Assembly: GCF_000172415.1 (NCBI RefSeq)
Contig: NZ_ABLD01000006.1
Location: 124,001-188,000 of the forward strand
Direction of reading: 5' to 3'
Length of the DNA: 64,000 nucleotides
From: Paraburkholderia graminis C4D1M
GTDB taxonomy: Bacteria; Pseudomonadota; Gammaproteobacteria; Burkholderiales; Burkholderiaceae
Shown: positions 17,042 to 26,784 of the stretch, piece after piece
Layout: each line of letters starts with the position of its first letter
How positions within the stretch are numbered: the stretch's first letter is position 1
Notes under the pieces: model-generated
What the model was told of the DNA's origin: nothing
What the model saw: only the letters and a program-made list of their open reading frames with translations
Database searches by the model: none
Translations under genes and position numbers: made by a program

Positions 17042-17057
17042 CTGTATATACGTACAG
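17042..17057 (-). promoter_or_regulatory. LexA (SOS) box upstream of the 122-residue gene
   Basis: CTGTATATACGTACAG has the CTG-N10-CAG arrangement of the gamma/beta-proteobacterial LexA operator with an AT-alternating centre. The flanking bases extend the symmetry (TACTGTATATACGTACAGTA). It ends 17 bases before the start codon on the minus strand, an ideal repressor position. The second such box in the window lies before udgX (29608-29623). Confidence 0.85.
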
Positions 17058-17102
17058 TATATCGCGACTTTTCGCGGGCGCGCGTAGCGTTTGCCCGGAG
17101 CT

Positions 17103-17189
17103 TCAATTCAGCGCCAGCATGACCGACGCGCCCATCACGACGACGGCAAGAAGCATGGCGACACACAGATCGAGCGGGTAACGCATCAT
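17103..17189 (-). CDS. possible 28-residue membrane miniprotein
   Basis: A short frame encodes MMRYPLDLCVAMLLAVVVMG followed by ASVMLALN, i.e. one strongly hydrophobic helix after a short polar start. It sits just upstream of the SOS box and is read in the same direction as the SOS-box gene. The ribosome-binding sequence (GGTGAAAG) is weak. Single-helix miniproteins of this kind are real in many bacteria but short frames also arise by chance, so confidence is limited. Confidence 0.35.
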   Translation of the reverse strand: MMRYPLDLCVAMLLAVVVMGASVMLALN

Positions 17190-17276
17190 GCTTTCACCAT
17201 CGGTTGAGAAACGCGAAGACTGTCATCATAGGCAAGCTTGCCCCGCTCGACTGTCAGACATTGCAAGAGGGAAGAG

Positions 17277-17906
17277 ATGAACCCCACCACTGCTTCCACA
17301 GCGCCGGCGCGCGACATCGAATTCTGGTTCGACTTCGGCAGCAACTACAGCTACCTGAGCGTGATGCGTATCGAGGCTGAGGCTGCTGCGCGAGGCGTGC
17401 GTATTCATTGGCGGCCGTTTCTGCTCGGGCCGATTTTTCGCGCGCTGGGTTTTGACAATTCCCCGTTCGTCCTGCAGAAGGAGAAGGGCGCCTACGTCTG
17501 GAAGGATATGGAACGGCAGTGCCGCAAGTACGGTATCGCGCTGACCCGCCCGAGCGTTTTTCCGCGCGCCGCGCTGCTCGCGATGCGCGTCGCGTTACTC
17601 GGCGCCGAGCGCGAATGGATCGCTGCGTATTGCCGCGAGATCATGCAGCAGAACTTCGTGCATGACCGCGATATCGGTTCCGTCGAAGTCGTGGGCGAAG
17701 CGCTCGTCAAACTCGGCTTGCCCGCTCAGCAGATCATCGCTGAAGCGCAAAGCGACGCGAACAAGCTGCGTCTGCGTGGACAGACAGAAGCGGCCGCGGC
17801 CAAAGGCATTTTCGGCGCGCCCACGTTCTTTATCGGCGATGAAATGTTCTGGGGCAACGACCGGCTCGAAGACGCGTTGGACTTCTGCTATTCGTCGCCG
17901 TGCTGA
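17277..17906 (+). CDS. 2-hydroxychromene-2-carboxylate isomerase family protein (DsbA fold)
   Basis: Glutathione-S-transferase kappa/DsbA-like thioredoxin-fold enzyme; family members isomerise 2-hydroxychromene-2-carboxylate in naphthalene breakdown using glutathione, but many genomic copies have unknown substrates. The start is ATG 17277 after AGAGGGAAGAG, giving 209 residues. Seen: IEFWFDFGSNYSYLS at the N-terminus (Ser in place of the DsbA cysteine, as in the family), WRPFLLGPIF, and GIFGAPTFFIGDEMFWGNDRLE at the C-terminus. No aromatic degradation genes are nearby, so a degradative role is doubtful. Confidence 0.85.
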   Translation: MNPTTASTAPARDIEFWFDFGSNYSYLSVMRIEAEAAARGVRIHWRPFLLGPIFRALGFDNSPFVLQKEKGAYVWKDMERQCRKYGIALTRPSVFPRAALLAMRVALLGAEREWIAAYCREIMQQNFVHDRDIGSVEVVGEALVKLGLPAQQIIAEAQSDANKLRLRGQTEAAAAKGIFGAPTFFIGDEMFWGNDRLEDALDFCYSSPC

Positions 17907-18145
17907 CAGAAGCGCCGCCCCGGCACATGCGAGACGACAGCCTGGGCGATCTCGAGCGGCGTGCTCTCGGCGGGCACCACGCGGCGGCTCGCTTCGGGCG
18001 TGTGCTTCATCGTCCATTCGACAAGCCGGTATGAACGTCCCCAGGGCGGCTGCAGCGGGTCGGAGACCCTGCATGAGTGAATCTGCCCGACCCATTCGTT
18101 GCCAGGCATGGCGCGCAGATGCTCGAACACCGCGTCCTCAACCAT
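17888..18145 (-). CDS. hypothetical protein, 85 residues
   Basis: No family recognised. The start is the ATG complement at 18143-18145, preceded on the minus strand by a strong AAGGAGG ribosome-binding site. The protein begins MVEDAVFEHLRAMPGNEW and continues with a compact mixed sequence without signal or membrane segments. Its 3' end overlaps the 3' end of the convergent isomerase gene by 19 bases. The good ribosome-binding site supports a real gene; nothing points to a function. Confidence 0.6.
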   Translation of the reverse strand: MVEDAVFEHLRAMPGNEWVGQIHSCRVSDPLQPPWGRSYRLVEWTMKHTPEASRRVVPAESTPLEIAQAVVSHVPGRRFCQHGDE

Positions 18146-18286
18146 GGTTCGTCCTCCTTCTTTTTCGCAGGCATGGAGTCTTTCTTTTGCGCGTCGGCAA
18201 CATCGCTGAAAAAAACGCCGCCGATGATCTGGCGGCTCAACAGGGGATGTTGAGCCGCATGGTTGCAGCAAAGAATTAAGCGAGAC

Positions 18287-20056
18287 TTAAGACGGTGCAA
18301 ATGCGTGTGCGGCGTTTTGTCCGTCGACGCCTCGCGCATCCGGCGGCACGCCGAGCAGTAGCAGTGAGCCGCCTGTTACCGCGCTGAACACGGGGCCTGC
18401 GACAGTGCCGCCATAAAACGCCTTGCCGGCCGGATCGTCGATCATCACCGCGACGATCAGGCGCGGGTCGCTCATCGGCGCCATGCCGACGAAGAGCGCG
18501 CGATAACGGTTCTTCGCGTAGGACGCGCCGACCTGCTTGCGCGCAGTGCCCGTCTTGCCGCCGATGCGATAGCCTTCGACGGTTGCGGCGCGCCCCGTGC
18601 CGCCGTCGCCTGTGGCCATTTCGAGCATCGAACGGATCGCGCGCGCGGTGGCCGGCGTAGTCACCGCGTGGCCCGTTTGCGAAGCGGCGGCCGCGGCATC
18701 GATGTTCTCACGCACGAGGCGCACCGGATGCATCGTGCCGTCGCCGGCATAGGCGGTGTAGATCTGCGCGATCTGCAGCAGCGACGCCGAGAGCCCATAG
18801 CCATACGCCATCGTCGCCTGCTCGATAGGACGCCAGCGTTTGTACGGCCGCACCTTGCCCGACGCCACGCCCGGAAAGGTCAGCTCGGGCCGCATGCCGA
18901 GTCCGTACTCCTGATATTTGGCCCAGATTTTTTCGGCGGGCAGATTGAGCGCGAGTTTGGCGAGTGCGATATTGCTCGATTTCTGCACTGCTTCGGCGAC
19001 GGTCATCGCGCCGTGATTCGACGTGTCGTGGATCACCGCGGGGCCGATCTTGTACCAGCCAGGCGCCGTGTCGATCACACTTTGCGGCCGCACCTTGCCT
19101 TCGTCGATGGACAACGCGACGACCACCGGCTTGATCGTCGAGCCGGGCTCGAACGTGTCCACCACCGCGCGATTGCGCAACTGCCGGCCCGTGAGGCGCG
19201 CGCGATCGTTTGGATCGAAGCTCGGATAGTTGGCAAGCGCGAGAATCTCCCCGTTGCGCGCGTCGAGCACGACCACGCTGCCGGCTTCCGCGCGATGCTT
19301 CGCGATGGCGTCCTTTAACTGTGCATACGCGAGCTGCTGGATGCGCCGATCGATTGTCAAATGAATCGTGTCGCCGTTCTGCGCGGGCACGAGCGGCCGC
19401 GTTTCCGACACCACGCGGCCAAGCCGGTCGCGAATCACTTCGCGATGGCCCGGCACGCCGAGCAACTGTTCGTTGGCGGCAAGCTCGACGCCTTCCTGCC
19501 CGTTGTCCTCGATATCCGTAAAGCCGACCACGTGAGCCGCCGATTCGCCTTCCGGGTAGAAACGCTTTGAATCCGCGATCTGCGTGATGCCCGCGAGTCC
19601 GAGCTTCGACAGATGCCCGGCCGTGTCCGCGTCCACCTGGCGTTTGAGCAGCACGAAGGTCTTGTCGCCGTTCAAACGGCGGCGCAGTTCCGCGAGCGGC
19701 AGATCGAGCAGTTTCGAAAGCGGCGGCAGCGCGGCTTCGTCGAGCAGCTTCGGCGTTGCCCAAATCTCGTAAGTCGCGAGACTGACGGCGAGCATCGAGC
19801 CATTGCGGTCGACAATGCGCCCACGCGTCGCGTCGAGTTCGATCGTGCGTTGATAGCGCTTTTGCCCCTGATCGACATAGAAGTCGCGGTTCACCACCTG
19901 CACCCAGAACGCGCGGCCCGCGAGCGCGGCAAACGCGGCGAACACCAGCACGACGATGAACTTCGAGCGCCACATCGGCAGACGCGCAACCAGCAACTGG
20001 TTCTTCGCGACGGGCGCATAAGAATCGCGCGACGGGGATTTTTTCTTCGGGATCAT
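18287..20056 (-). CDS. peptidoglycan D,D-transpeptidase, FtsI/PBP3-like
   Basis: Class B penicillin-binding protein that cross-links peptidoglycan in the periplasm. The 589-residue protein has a short cytoplasmic tail, one membrane segment (about 30-50), the PBP dimerisation domain, and a transpeptidase domain with catalytic STIK (in EPGSTIKP, about residue 300), the SSN motif (KSSNIALAKL) and KTG (GGKTGTARK). It stands alone between a chemoreceptor gene and small genes, not in a division/cell-wall cluster, so it is probably an accessory FtsI paralogue. Confidence 0.88.
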   Translation of the reverse strand: MIPKKKSPSRDSYAPVAKNQLLVARLPMWRSKFIVVLVFAAFAALAGRAFWVQVVNRDFYVDQGQKRYQRTIELDATRGRIVDRNGSMLAVSLATYEIWATPKLLDEAALPPLSKLLDLPLAELRRRLNGDKTFVLLKRQVDADTAGHLSKLGLAGITQIADSKRFYPEGESAAHVVGFTDIEDNGQEGVELAANEQLLGVPGHREVIRDRLGRVVSETRPLVPAQNGDTIHLTIDRRIQQLAYAQLKDAIAKHRAEAGSVVVLDARNGEILALANYPSFDPNDRARLTGRQLRNRAVVDTFEPGSTIKPVVVALSIDEGKVRPQSVIDTAPGWYKIGPAVIHDTSNHGAMTVAEAVQKSSNIALAKLALNLPAEKIWAKYQEYGLGMRPELTFPGVASGKVRPYKRWRPIEQATMAYGYGLSASLLQIAQIYTAYAGDGTMHPVRLVRENIDAAAAASQTGHAVTTPATARAIRSMLEMATGDGGTGRAATVEGYRIGGKTGTARKQVGASYAKNRYRALFVGMAPMSDPRLIVAVMIDDPAGKAFYGGTVAGPVFSAVTGGSLLLLGVPPDARGVDGQNAAHAFAPS

Positions 20057-20157
20057 GGCGGTCCGACTGACAGCGGATTAACTTGCGGCAGCGCTCATTG
20101 TAATGAGAACGTAATCTGTATGCGAGATTACCGCAAGCCAACACGCGCGACAGACGT

Positions 20158-20192
20158 AAAAAAGCCACGCGGACTTGAAAATCCGCGCGGCT
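20158..20192 (-). terminator. intrinsic terminator after the chemoreceptor gene
   Basis: Read on the minus strand, a GC-rich stem (AGCCGCGCGGA pairing with TCCGCGTGGCT, one mismatch) with a TTTTCAAG loop is followed directly by six T. It lies about 115 bases beyond the chemoreceptor stop and upstream of the transpeptidase gene. Confidence 0.8.
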
Positions 20193-20307
20193 CATTTCGT
20201 TCGATTGATGCGTCGATTTCGACGCGGCGTGTTAAAGAGGCGCTCGCTGCCTGTCGAGCGCCTTCTTTTTCACGCGTGCCTTCATGCGCTCCTTCGTGCG
20301 TGCGCCT

Positions 20308-21849
20308 TCACGTGGGCAACGCGAAGCTCGAGATCGCCTCGCGCAACACGCCCACCTGATCCTTCAGCGAATGCGCGGCCGCGGCGGCTTCCTCGACCAG
20401 CGCCGCGTTCTGCTGCGTGACCTGATCCATTTCGCCGACCGCGCGATTCACCTGCTCGATGCCCGCGCTCTGCTCGCGCGACGCATTGCTGATTTCCTCG
20501 AGAATCTCGTTCACGCGACGCACCGACTGCACGATCTCGCCCATCGTCGAGCCCGCGTTGGCAACCAGCGACGCGCCGGCTTCCACCGTGGTCGTCGACG
20601 TTTCGATCAGCGCCTTGATTTCCTTCGCGGCCGTGGCCGAGCGTTGCGCGAGGCTGCGCACTTCGGCGGCGACGACGGCGAAGCCGCGTCCCTGTTCGCC
20701 CGCGCGAGCCGCTTCGACCGCCGCGTTCAACGCGAGAATGTTGGTCTGAAACGCAATGCCGTCGATCACGCCGATGATGTCGCCGATCTGCCGCGAGCTC
20801 GTCGTGATCTCGCCCATCGTGCGGACCACGTCGTCGACGACGCGGCTGCCGCGCGTGGCGACGTCGGCGGCTTGGCCCGCCAGTTCTGCCGCCTGTTGCG
20901 CGCTGTCCGCGTTCTGCTTCACGTTGACCGTCATCTGATCCATGCTCGACGCCGTCTGCACCAGCGCCGCGGCTTGTTCCTCCGTGCGTTGCGACAGATC
21001 GGTGTTGCCGGCGGCAATTTCGCTCGCGCCGACGTTGATGTTTTCCGTACCGGCGCGCACCCGCGAAACCGTATCGACGAGACCGGCCTGCATGGTTTGC
21101 AACGCATGCAGCAGGCTGCCGGCGTCGTTGTCCTTGACCGGCACGCGCACGGCGAGATTGCCGCCCGCCATCAGTTGCGCATGTTCGACGGCCACTTCCA
21201 GATCGCCGCCGAGCGAGCGGCGCACGCTGCGCAACACAAGCAGCATGATGCCCGTGGCGATGCCGCCGAGCGCAACCGTGATCGCGAGCCAGCGCAACAG
21301 GCCCGCGTAAAACGCGCGCTGCACGTCGTCCATGTACATACCGGTGACGACATACCAGTCCCACGGCTGGAAGTGCTGCGAATAGCTGGTCTTCGCCACG
21401 GGTTTGTCGCTGCCGGGCTTCGCCCACAGGTAGTCGACAAAGCCGCCGCCTTCGTGATTGCCCGCGTTCACGATATCCACGAACAGATGGTTGCCCGCCG
21501 GGTCCGCGAACTGCGCGAGGTTCTTGCCGACCATCTCTTTCTTGAACGGATGCATCAGCATGACGGGCTGCGAGTCGTTCACGGAGATGTAGCCGTCCTT
21601 GCCGTAGCGCATCGATTCGAGCGTGGCGAGCGCCTGCTTCTTCGCTTCGTCTTCGGTGATGGCGTGCTGTTGCGCCATTGCGTAGTAACGGGCGACCACG
21701 TGGTTCGCCTGATCGATCAGCGACGTGAGCTGGTCGCGCCGGTCGCTAACCATCGACGCACGGTTTTGCCATGCGCCGAAGCCGCCGATCAGAATCAGGC
21801 CGAACCACAGGACGGCGATCATTGAGGCTAATTTTTTGTTCAGAGTCAT
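20308..21849 (-). CDS. methyl-accepting chemotaxis protein with a Cache sensor
   Basis: Inner-membrane chemoreceptor linked to the flagellar motor through CheA/CheW. The start is set at the ATG complement 21847-21849, giving 513 residues: an N-terminal helix (about 10-30), a periplasmic single-Cache domain with [11 protein letters not shown] and [14 protein letters not shown] (about 75-185), a second membrane segment (about 190-215), HAMP, and the conserved signalling hairpin [37 protein letters not shown] (split here: the tip is about residues 370-405). The ligand is unknown; such sCache receptors often sense small organic acids. motAB is encoded 17 kb away. Confidence 0.93.
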   Translation of the reverse strand: MTLNKKLASMIAVLWFGLILIGGFGAWQNRASMVSDRRDQLTSLIDQANHVVARYYAMAQQHAITEDEAKKQALATLESMRYGKDGYISVNDSQPVMLMHPFKKEMVGKNLAQFADPAGNHLFVDIVNAGNHEGGGFVDYLWAKPGSDKPVAKTSYSQHFQPWDWYVVTGMYMDDVQRAFYAGLLRWLAITVALGGIATGIMLLVLRSVRRSLGGDLEVAVEHAQLMAGGNLAVRVPVKDNDAGSLLHALQTMQAGLVDTVSRVRAGTENINVGASEIAAGNTDLSQRTEEQAAALVQTASSMDQMTVNVKQNADSAQQAAELAGQAADVATRGSRVVDDVVRTMGEITTSSRQIGDIIGVIDGIAFQTNILALNAAVEAARAGEQGRGFAVVAAEVRSLAQRSATAAKEIKALIETSTTTVEAGASLVANAGSTMGEIVQSVRRVNEILEEISNASREQSAGIEQVNRAVGEMDQVTQQNAALVEEAAAAAHSLKDQVGVLREAISSFALPT

Positions 21850-22388
21850 AGCAAAGAATGGTGCTTGGCAAAGGGTCGATCGGATTGGGCTGTGTGCTTC
21901 TCGCTGACTCTGTTTACGGCAGGTTTCACTTTGCTCATGAGGGCAGGGGAAACCCTTTGCCAATGCGCGTTTCGTCTGATTAAAGGGTGTGGGCGGAGGT
22001 AATGCACCTGATGCGAAAGCATTTATTTAATTCTGCGCAGTTAATAAAAAGCATTATCCGCAGCGACGAGTCTCTGATTAATAAAAAGCCGGTGCCGAGA
22101 AATGGAATTAATTCCGCGATGACGCGCACCAACCCAACCCGGCAAGCCTTCGCATCAATAAACCACAAAACGCCACTCAATTCCAAAGCGCTTGCCAGCG
22201 CGCCTGCGCTGCAAAAATCGACACATTTCTCCACTTAAAAGCAATACAGCAAAAGCACAGCCGTCTAAATGACGACTAAATGAAAATTCCGCTATAGTCG
22301 CCATTTTCCAGTCGCCAGCCGGGCAAAAAGAGCGCCGATAAACCCGCAAGCAGGCCCGCCAATAAGCCCGCCACCAGGAGTACAGAAC
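21850..22388. other. AT-rich intergenic region before the phosphonate genes
   Basis: About 540 bases between the chemoreceptor (minus) and the PEP mutase gene (plus). The stretch 22010-22290 is clearly more AT-rich than its surroundings and has no convincing gene. It should contain both divergent promoters. A good ribosome-binding site (CCAGGAG) precedes the PEP mutase ATG. I see no riboswitch-like or repeated structure. Confidence 0.5.
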
Positions 22389-24113
22389 ATGAACGCCCGC
22401 GAACCCGCCTTCGTCTCTTCTTCACGCAGCGCACGTCTGCGCCAGATGCTTGTCAGCAGCGAACTCGAATTCATGATGGAGGCGCATAACGGCCTCTCCG
22501 CGCGCATCGTCCGCGAAGCCGGCTTCAAGGCGATCTGGGGCTCGGGCCTCGCGATCTCCGCGCAATTCGGCGTGCGCGACAACAACGAGGCAAGCTGGAC
22601 CCAGGTCGTCGACAACCTCGAATTCATGGCCGACGCGAGCGATCTGCCGATCCTGCTCGACGGCGACACCGGCTACGGCAATTTCAACAACGTGCGCCGC
22701 CTCGTGCGCAAGCTCGAACAACGCGGCATCGCCGGCGTGTGCATCGAAGACAAGCAGTTCCCGAAGACCAATAGCTTCATCAACGGCGAGGCGCAGCCGC
22801 TTGCCGACATCGACGAATTCTGCGGCAAGATCAAGGCCGGCAAGGACTCGCAGTCGGACGAGAATTTTTCGATCGTCGCGCGCGTGGAAGCGCTGATTGC
22901 CGGTTGGGGCATGGAAGAGGCGCTGCGCCGCGCCGAAGCCTATCGTCGCGCCGGCGCCGACGCGATCCTGATTCACAGCAAGCTCTCGCGCCCCGACGAA
23001 ATTCTCGAGTTCGCGCGCGAGTGGGTGGGCCGCGGGCCGCTCGTGATCGTGCCGACCAAGTACTACAGCACGCCGACCGAAGTGTTCCGCGAAGCCGGCA
23101 TCAGCACCGTGATCTGGGCGAACCATCTGATTCGCGCGGCCACGTCGGCGATGCAGGCGGTCGCACAAGAAATCCACACGAGCCAAACGCTAGTCAACGT
23201 GGAAGACCGCATCGCCGCGGTCAACGAAATTTTCCGTTTGCAGGACGCCGACGAGTATTCGGAAGCGGAAGACCGCTATCTGTCGAGCGGCCGCGCGGCA
23301 GGCGCCGCGGTCGTGCTCGCGGCGAGCCGCGGCAAGGGCCTCGAGGCCGTCACCGAAGACCGTCCGAAAGTCATGCTGCCGGTCGCGGGCAAGCCGCTGT
23401 TGCGCTGGCTCGTCGACGCGTTCAAGAAGCAGGGCGTCAACGACATCACGGTGGTCGGCGGTTATCGCGCCGATGCCATCGATACGGCGGGCATCAAGCT
23501 CGTCGTCAATGACAAGCACGAGCAGACCGGCGAACTCGCGTCGCTCGCGTGCGCGCTCGACAAGCTCTCGGGCGACACCGTGATCTCGTACGGCGATCTG
23601 CTGTTCCGCAGCTACATCCTGCGCGATCTGGTGGAGAGCGAGGCGGCCTTCAGCGTGGTCGTCGATTCTTCGTTGACCGATGCGGAAAACGCCAGCGTGC
23701 GCGACTTCGCGTGGTGCTCGGCTTCCGACGACCGCGGCCTGTTCGGCAACAAGGTCGTGCTGCGCCATGTGTCGAGCGGACAGGAGGCGTCGTCGGCGAT
23801 CGCCGCACAAACGCCGCATGGCCGCTGGGTCGGTTTGCTCAACGTGCGTGGCGCAGGCCGCGAGCGTCTGCAGACTGTCATGGCGCAATTGCAGGCGCGC
23901 GCCGACTTTGCATCGCTCGATATGCCCGCGTTGCTGAACGCGCTGATCGAAGCAGGCGAGTCGATCGAAGTGCAATACGTGCACGGCCACTGGCGCGGCG
24001 TCAACGATCTCGAAGACTTCCGCCGCGCCGGCGACTTCGCGCACGGACAGACGCCGCTCGCGGCATCGGTCGGCGGTGCGGCCTCTGACGCAGCGAGCGG
24101 AGCGGCGCAATGA
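22389..24113 (+). CDS. aepX: phosphoenolpyruvate mutase fused to a nucleotidyltransferase domain
   Basis: PEP mutase rearranges phosphoenolpyruvate to phosphonopyruvate, the step that makes the C-P bond. Residues about 10-290 form the isocitrate-lyase-like barrel with the diagnostic loop [10 protein letters not shown]. After a linker, residues about 300-560 form a sugar-phosphate/CMP-type nucleotidyltransferase domain: [20 protein letters not shown] then [13 protein letters not shown]. Such AepX-NTP fusions (PntC-like) are thought to activate aminoethylphosphonate as a CMP conjugate for transfer to lipid or glycan. It overlaps the decarboxylase gene by ATGA and is preceded by CCAGGAG. Confidence 0.92.
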   Translation: MNAREPAFVSSSRSARLRQMLVSSELEFMMEAHNGLSARIVREAGFKAIWGSGLAISAQFGVRDNNEASWTQVVDNLEFMADASDLPILLDGDTGYGNFNNVRRLVRKLEQRGIAGVCIEDKQFPKTNSFINGEAQPLADIDEFCGKIKAGKDSQSDENFSIVARVEALIAGWGMEEALRRAEAYRRAGADAILIHSKLSRPDEILEFAREWVGRGPLVIVPTKYYSTPTEVFREAGISTVIWANHLIRAATSAMQAVAQEIHTSQTLVNVEDRIAAVNEIFRLQDADEYSEAEDRYLSSGRAAGAAVVLAASRGKGLEAVTEDRPKVMLPVAGKPLLRWLVDAFKKQGVNDITVVGGYRADAIDTAGIKLVVNDKHEQTGELASLACALDKLSGDTVISYGDLLFRSYILRDLVESEAAFSVVVDSSLTDAENASVRDFAWCSASDDRGLFGNKVVLRHVSSGQEASSAIAAQTPHGRWVGLLNVRGAGRERLQTVMAQLQARADFASLDMPALLNALIEAGESIEVQYVHGHWRGVNDLEDFRRAGDFAHGQTPLAASVGGAASDAASGAAQ

Positions 24114-25273
24114 TCGAAGCCGCACAGTTTGTCGAGGCGGCGCGCGAGCGCGGCTTCGACTGGTATGCGGGCGTGCCTTGCTCGTACCTGACGCCGTTCA
24201 TCAACTACGTGTTGCAGGACGAGTCGCTGCACTACGTGTCGGCGGCGAATGAGGGCGATGCGGTTGCGTTGATCGGCGGCGTCACTCTCGGCGCACGCAA
24301 CGGCCGCCGCGGCATCACGATGATGCAGAACTCGGGCCTCGGCAACGCCGTGAGTCCGTTGACGTCGCTCACGTGGACCTTCCGTTTGCCGCAATTGCTG
24401 ATCGTCACGTGGCGCGGCCAGCCCGGCGTCGCGGACGAACCGCAGCACGCGTTGATGGGACCGGTCACGCCCGCGATGCTCGACACGATGGAAATTCCGT
24501 GGGAGACGTTTCCGACCGAACCCGACGCAATCGGCCCCGCGCTGGATCGCGCGATCGCCCATATGGACGAAACGGGCCGCCCTTACGCGCTCGTCATGCA
24601 AAAGGGCAGCGTCGCGCCATACGAATTGAAGGCGGGCGATGCCGGCGCGCGTCGTGCGCCGGTCGCGCCGCGTTCGCAATTCACCGGCGTGGCGGCGAGC
24701 GAACTCGCGTCGCGTCATGACGCGTTAAAGAAGGTGATCGCGCACACGCCGCTCGAATCGACGGTCGTGCTCGCGTCGACCGGTTTTTGCGGACGCGAGC
24801 TTTATGCGATCGACGATCGTCCGAACCAGTTGTACATGGTCGGCTCGATGGGCTGCGTCACGCCGTTCGCGCTCGGTCTCGCGCTCGCGCGTCCGGACCT
24901 GCACGTGGTCGCGCTCGACGGCGACGGTGCGGCGCTGATGCGCATGGGCGCGTTCGCGACAATCGGCGCTTACGGTCCGTCGAATCTCACGCACGTACTG
25001 CTCGATAACGGCGCGCACGACTCCACGGGCGGGCAGGCGACGGTCTCGCCGCAGGTCTCGTTTGCGGGCGTCGCGGCGGCGTGCGGCTATGCGTCGGCGG
25101 TCGAAAGCGACGATCCGGCTGTGCTCGACGCGCTGTTCGAGTCCGCGCCGCTCGACGGTCCGCGCTTTGCGCGCCTCGTCATTCGCCGCGGCACGCCTGA
25201 CGGCTTGCCGCGTCCCACCATCACTCCGCCCGATGTGAAAACGCGTTTGATGCGTCACATCGGCGCCGCCTGA
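24110..25273 (+). CDS. aepY: phosphonopyruvate decarboxylase
   Basis: Thiamine-diphosphate enzyme that converts phosphonopyruvate to phosphonoacetaldehyde, making the unfavourable mutase reaction effectively irreversible. The 387-residue protein has the pyrimidine-binding domain ([38 protein letters not shown]) and the ThDP domain with [12 protein letters not shown] continuing to [11 protein letters not shown]. The length and motif order match Ppd/AepY rather than other ThDP decarboxylases. It is coupled by overlap to aepX and is 20 bases before the transaminase gene. Confidence 0.92.
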   Translation: MIEAAQFVEAARERGFDWYAGVPCSYLTPFINYVLQDESLHYVSAANEGDAVALIGGVTLGARNGRRGITMMQNSGLGNAVSPLTSLTWTFRLPQLLIVTWRGQPGVADEPQHALMGPVTPAMLDTMEIPWETFPTEPDAIGPALDRAIAHMDETGRPYALVMQKGSVAPYELKAGDAGARRAPVAPRSQFTGVAASELASRHDALKKVIAHTPLESTVVLASTGFCGRELYAIDDRPNQLYMVGSMGCVTPFALGLALARPDLHVVALDGDGAALMRMGAFATIGAYGPSNLTHVLLDNGAHDSTGGQATVSPQVSFAGVAAACGYASAVESDDPAVLDALFESAPLDGPRFARLVIRRGTPDGLPRPTITPPDVKTRLMRHIGAA

Positions 25274-25293
25274 AGTCAAAGGAAGACGCGCCC

Positions 25294-26361
25294 ATGCTGC
25301 TGCTCAATCCCGGCCCCGTGACGCTCACCGAACGCGTTCGCAACAGCCTGTTGCAGACGGACCTGTGCCATCGCGAAAGCGAGTTTTTCGATTTGCAGGA
25401 AGAGGCGCGCACGCGTCTCGTCGACCTTTACGGCCTCGACGCGAGCGAATGGCAAGCGGTGCTGATGACGGGTTCGGGCACGGCCGCCGTCGAAAGCATG
25501 ACGGCCGCGCTGGTGCCGCAAAACGGCAAGCTGCTGGTGGTGGAAAACGGCGTGTACGGCGAGCGTATCGCGCAGATCGCCGCGCAATACGGCATTGCGC
25601 ACGAAGCGCTCAAGCATGACTGGATGCAGGCGCCGGACCTCGCGAAAATCGCCGAACGTCTCGACGCGGACAAGGCGTTCACGCACGTCGCGGTGATCCA
25701 TCATGAAACGACGACCGGGCGGCTGAACGATCTCGCCGCGCTCGGTGCGCTGTGCCGCGCGCGCGGTCTGCGTTTGCTGGTTGATGGCGTGAGCAGCTTC
25801 GGCGCCGAGGCGATCGACTTCGCCGATACGAGTCTCGACGCCGTCGCCGCGACCGCCAACAAGTGCCTGCACGGCGTGCCGGGTGCGTCGTTCGTGCTGG
25901 TGCGCCGCGCGGTGCTCGCGCAGGCGGCGAGCCGCACGTACTACCTCGACCTCGGACGGCTCGCGCGCCTGCAGGATCAGCGCAATACGCCGTTCACGCC
26001 GTCGGTTCACGCGTACTACGCGCTGGTCGAAGCGTTGCGCGAAATCGCCGACGAAGGCGGCTGGCGCGCGCGTCATGCGCGCTACGCGGCGCTCGCCGAG
26101 CAGGCGCGCGTGGGGCTGGCCGAGCGCGGCATCGATAGCGTGCTGGCGCCGCAGGAGTCGTCGGTCGTGTTGCGCGCGTACCGGCTGCCGAACGGCGTCA
26201 CGTATCCGCAATTGCACGACGCGCTGAAGGCGCGCGGCTTCGTGATCTATGCCGGGCAGGGCGGGCTGTCGGCGGAACTCTTCCGCATCTCGACGATGGG
26301 TAACATCCACGCCGCCGACATCGACCGGCTGTTGCAGGGCTTCAGCGAACTGACGAGCTGA
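25294..26361 (+). CDS. phnW: 2-aminoethylphosphonate-pyruvate transaminase
   Basis: Class V PLP aminotransferase interconverting phosphonoacetaldehyde and 2-aminoethylphosphonate; following aepX and aepY it acts in the biosynthetic direction (AepZ role). The 355-residue protein starts MLLLNPGPVTLTERVRNSL, a family hallmark, followed by LMTGSGTAAVESM, VIHHETTTGRLND, DGVSSFGAEAIDF and the PLP lysine in TANKCLHGVPG. The operon gives a complete route from PEP to aminoethylphosphonate. No phosphonate lyase or transporter gene is adjacent, which supports synthesis over degradation. Confidence 0.92.
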   Translation: MLLLNPGPVTLTERVRNSLLQTDLCHRESEFFDLQEEARTRLVDLYGLDASEWQAVLMTGSGTAAVESMTAALVPQNGKLLVVENGVYGERIAQIAAQYGIAHEALKHDWMQAPDLAKIAERLDADKAFTHVAVIHHETTTGRLNDLAALGALCRARGLRLLVDGVSSFGAEAIDFADTSLDAVAATANKCLHGVPGASFVLVRRAVLAQAASRTYYLDLGRLARLQDQRNTPFTPSVHAYYALVEALREIADEGGWRARHARYAALAEQARVGLAERGIDSVLAPQESSVVLRAYRLPNGVTYPQLHDALKARGFVIYAGQGGLSAELFRISTMGNIHAADIDRLLQGFSELTS

Positions 26362-26466
26362 TTGCGGTGCGGGTGTGCCGCCGTGCCGCCGTCGCATGCC
26401 CGCATGTCGTGTGCGGTTTATGCAGGCGGCTGTCGGTTCGCGGCTGATTTGCTAACGCTTCGCGGC

Positions 26467-26619
26467 TCACACCGGGTCTTTGTCGGGCGGTCCTTCGGGG
26501 CGCTGTGGTTCGTCGTTGTGATGACCGGGCGACGGCGGTGTCAGCGGATCGCCTTCCGGGTCGCGCGTCGGGTCGGCGTTGGGATCGGGGATCGGGCTCG
26601 TATGCATGTCGTAGCTCAT
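26467..26619 (-). CDS. small Pro/Asp-rich hypothetical protein, 50 residues
   Basis: The start is the ATG complement at 26617-26619, giving MSYDMHTSPIPDPNADPTRD and a continuation rich in Pro, Asp, Glu and Gly with several DP steps; it is acidic and certainly disordered, without signal or membrane segment. It lies between the convergent phosphonate operon and the upstream PIG-L gene on the same strand. No function is recognised. The low complexity yet clean start and stop suggest a real small gene, moderately supported. Confidence 0.5.
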   Translation of the reverse strand: MSYDMHTSPIPDPNADPTRDPEGDPLTPPSPGHHNDEPQRPEGPPDKDPV

Positions 26620-26784
26620 TGCATCACCTGTGGTTGAGAGTTGTGCGATAGCGCGACGGCGCGTGCGGTTCACTTCAAGGGTAGGCGGTTTTGCTGTCGG
26701 GCGGGATTTCGCGGCGGCGCTTTTTGTCCGCGCTTTCGCCTGCGTTTTTGCCTACGCTTCCCGCTGTGTTTTTCACGCGTTCCG

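Noticed and set aside
20284..21825. A 513-codon plus-strand frame opposite the chemoreceptor
   Set aside because: Shadow of the strongly conserved chemoreceptor coding sequence; composition is Arg/His/Ala-rich without motifs.
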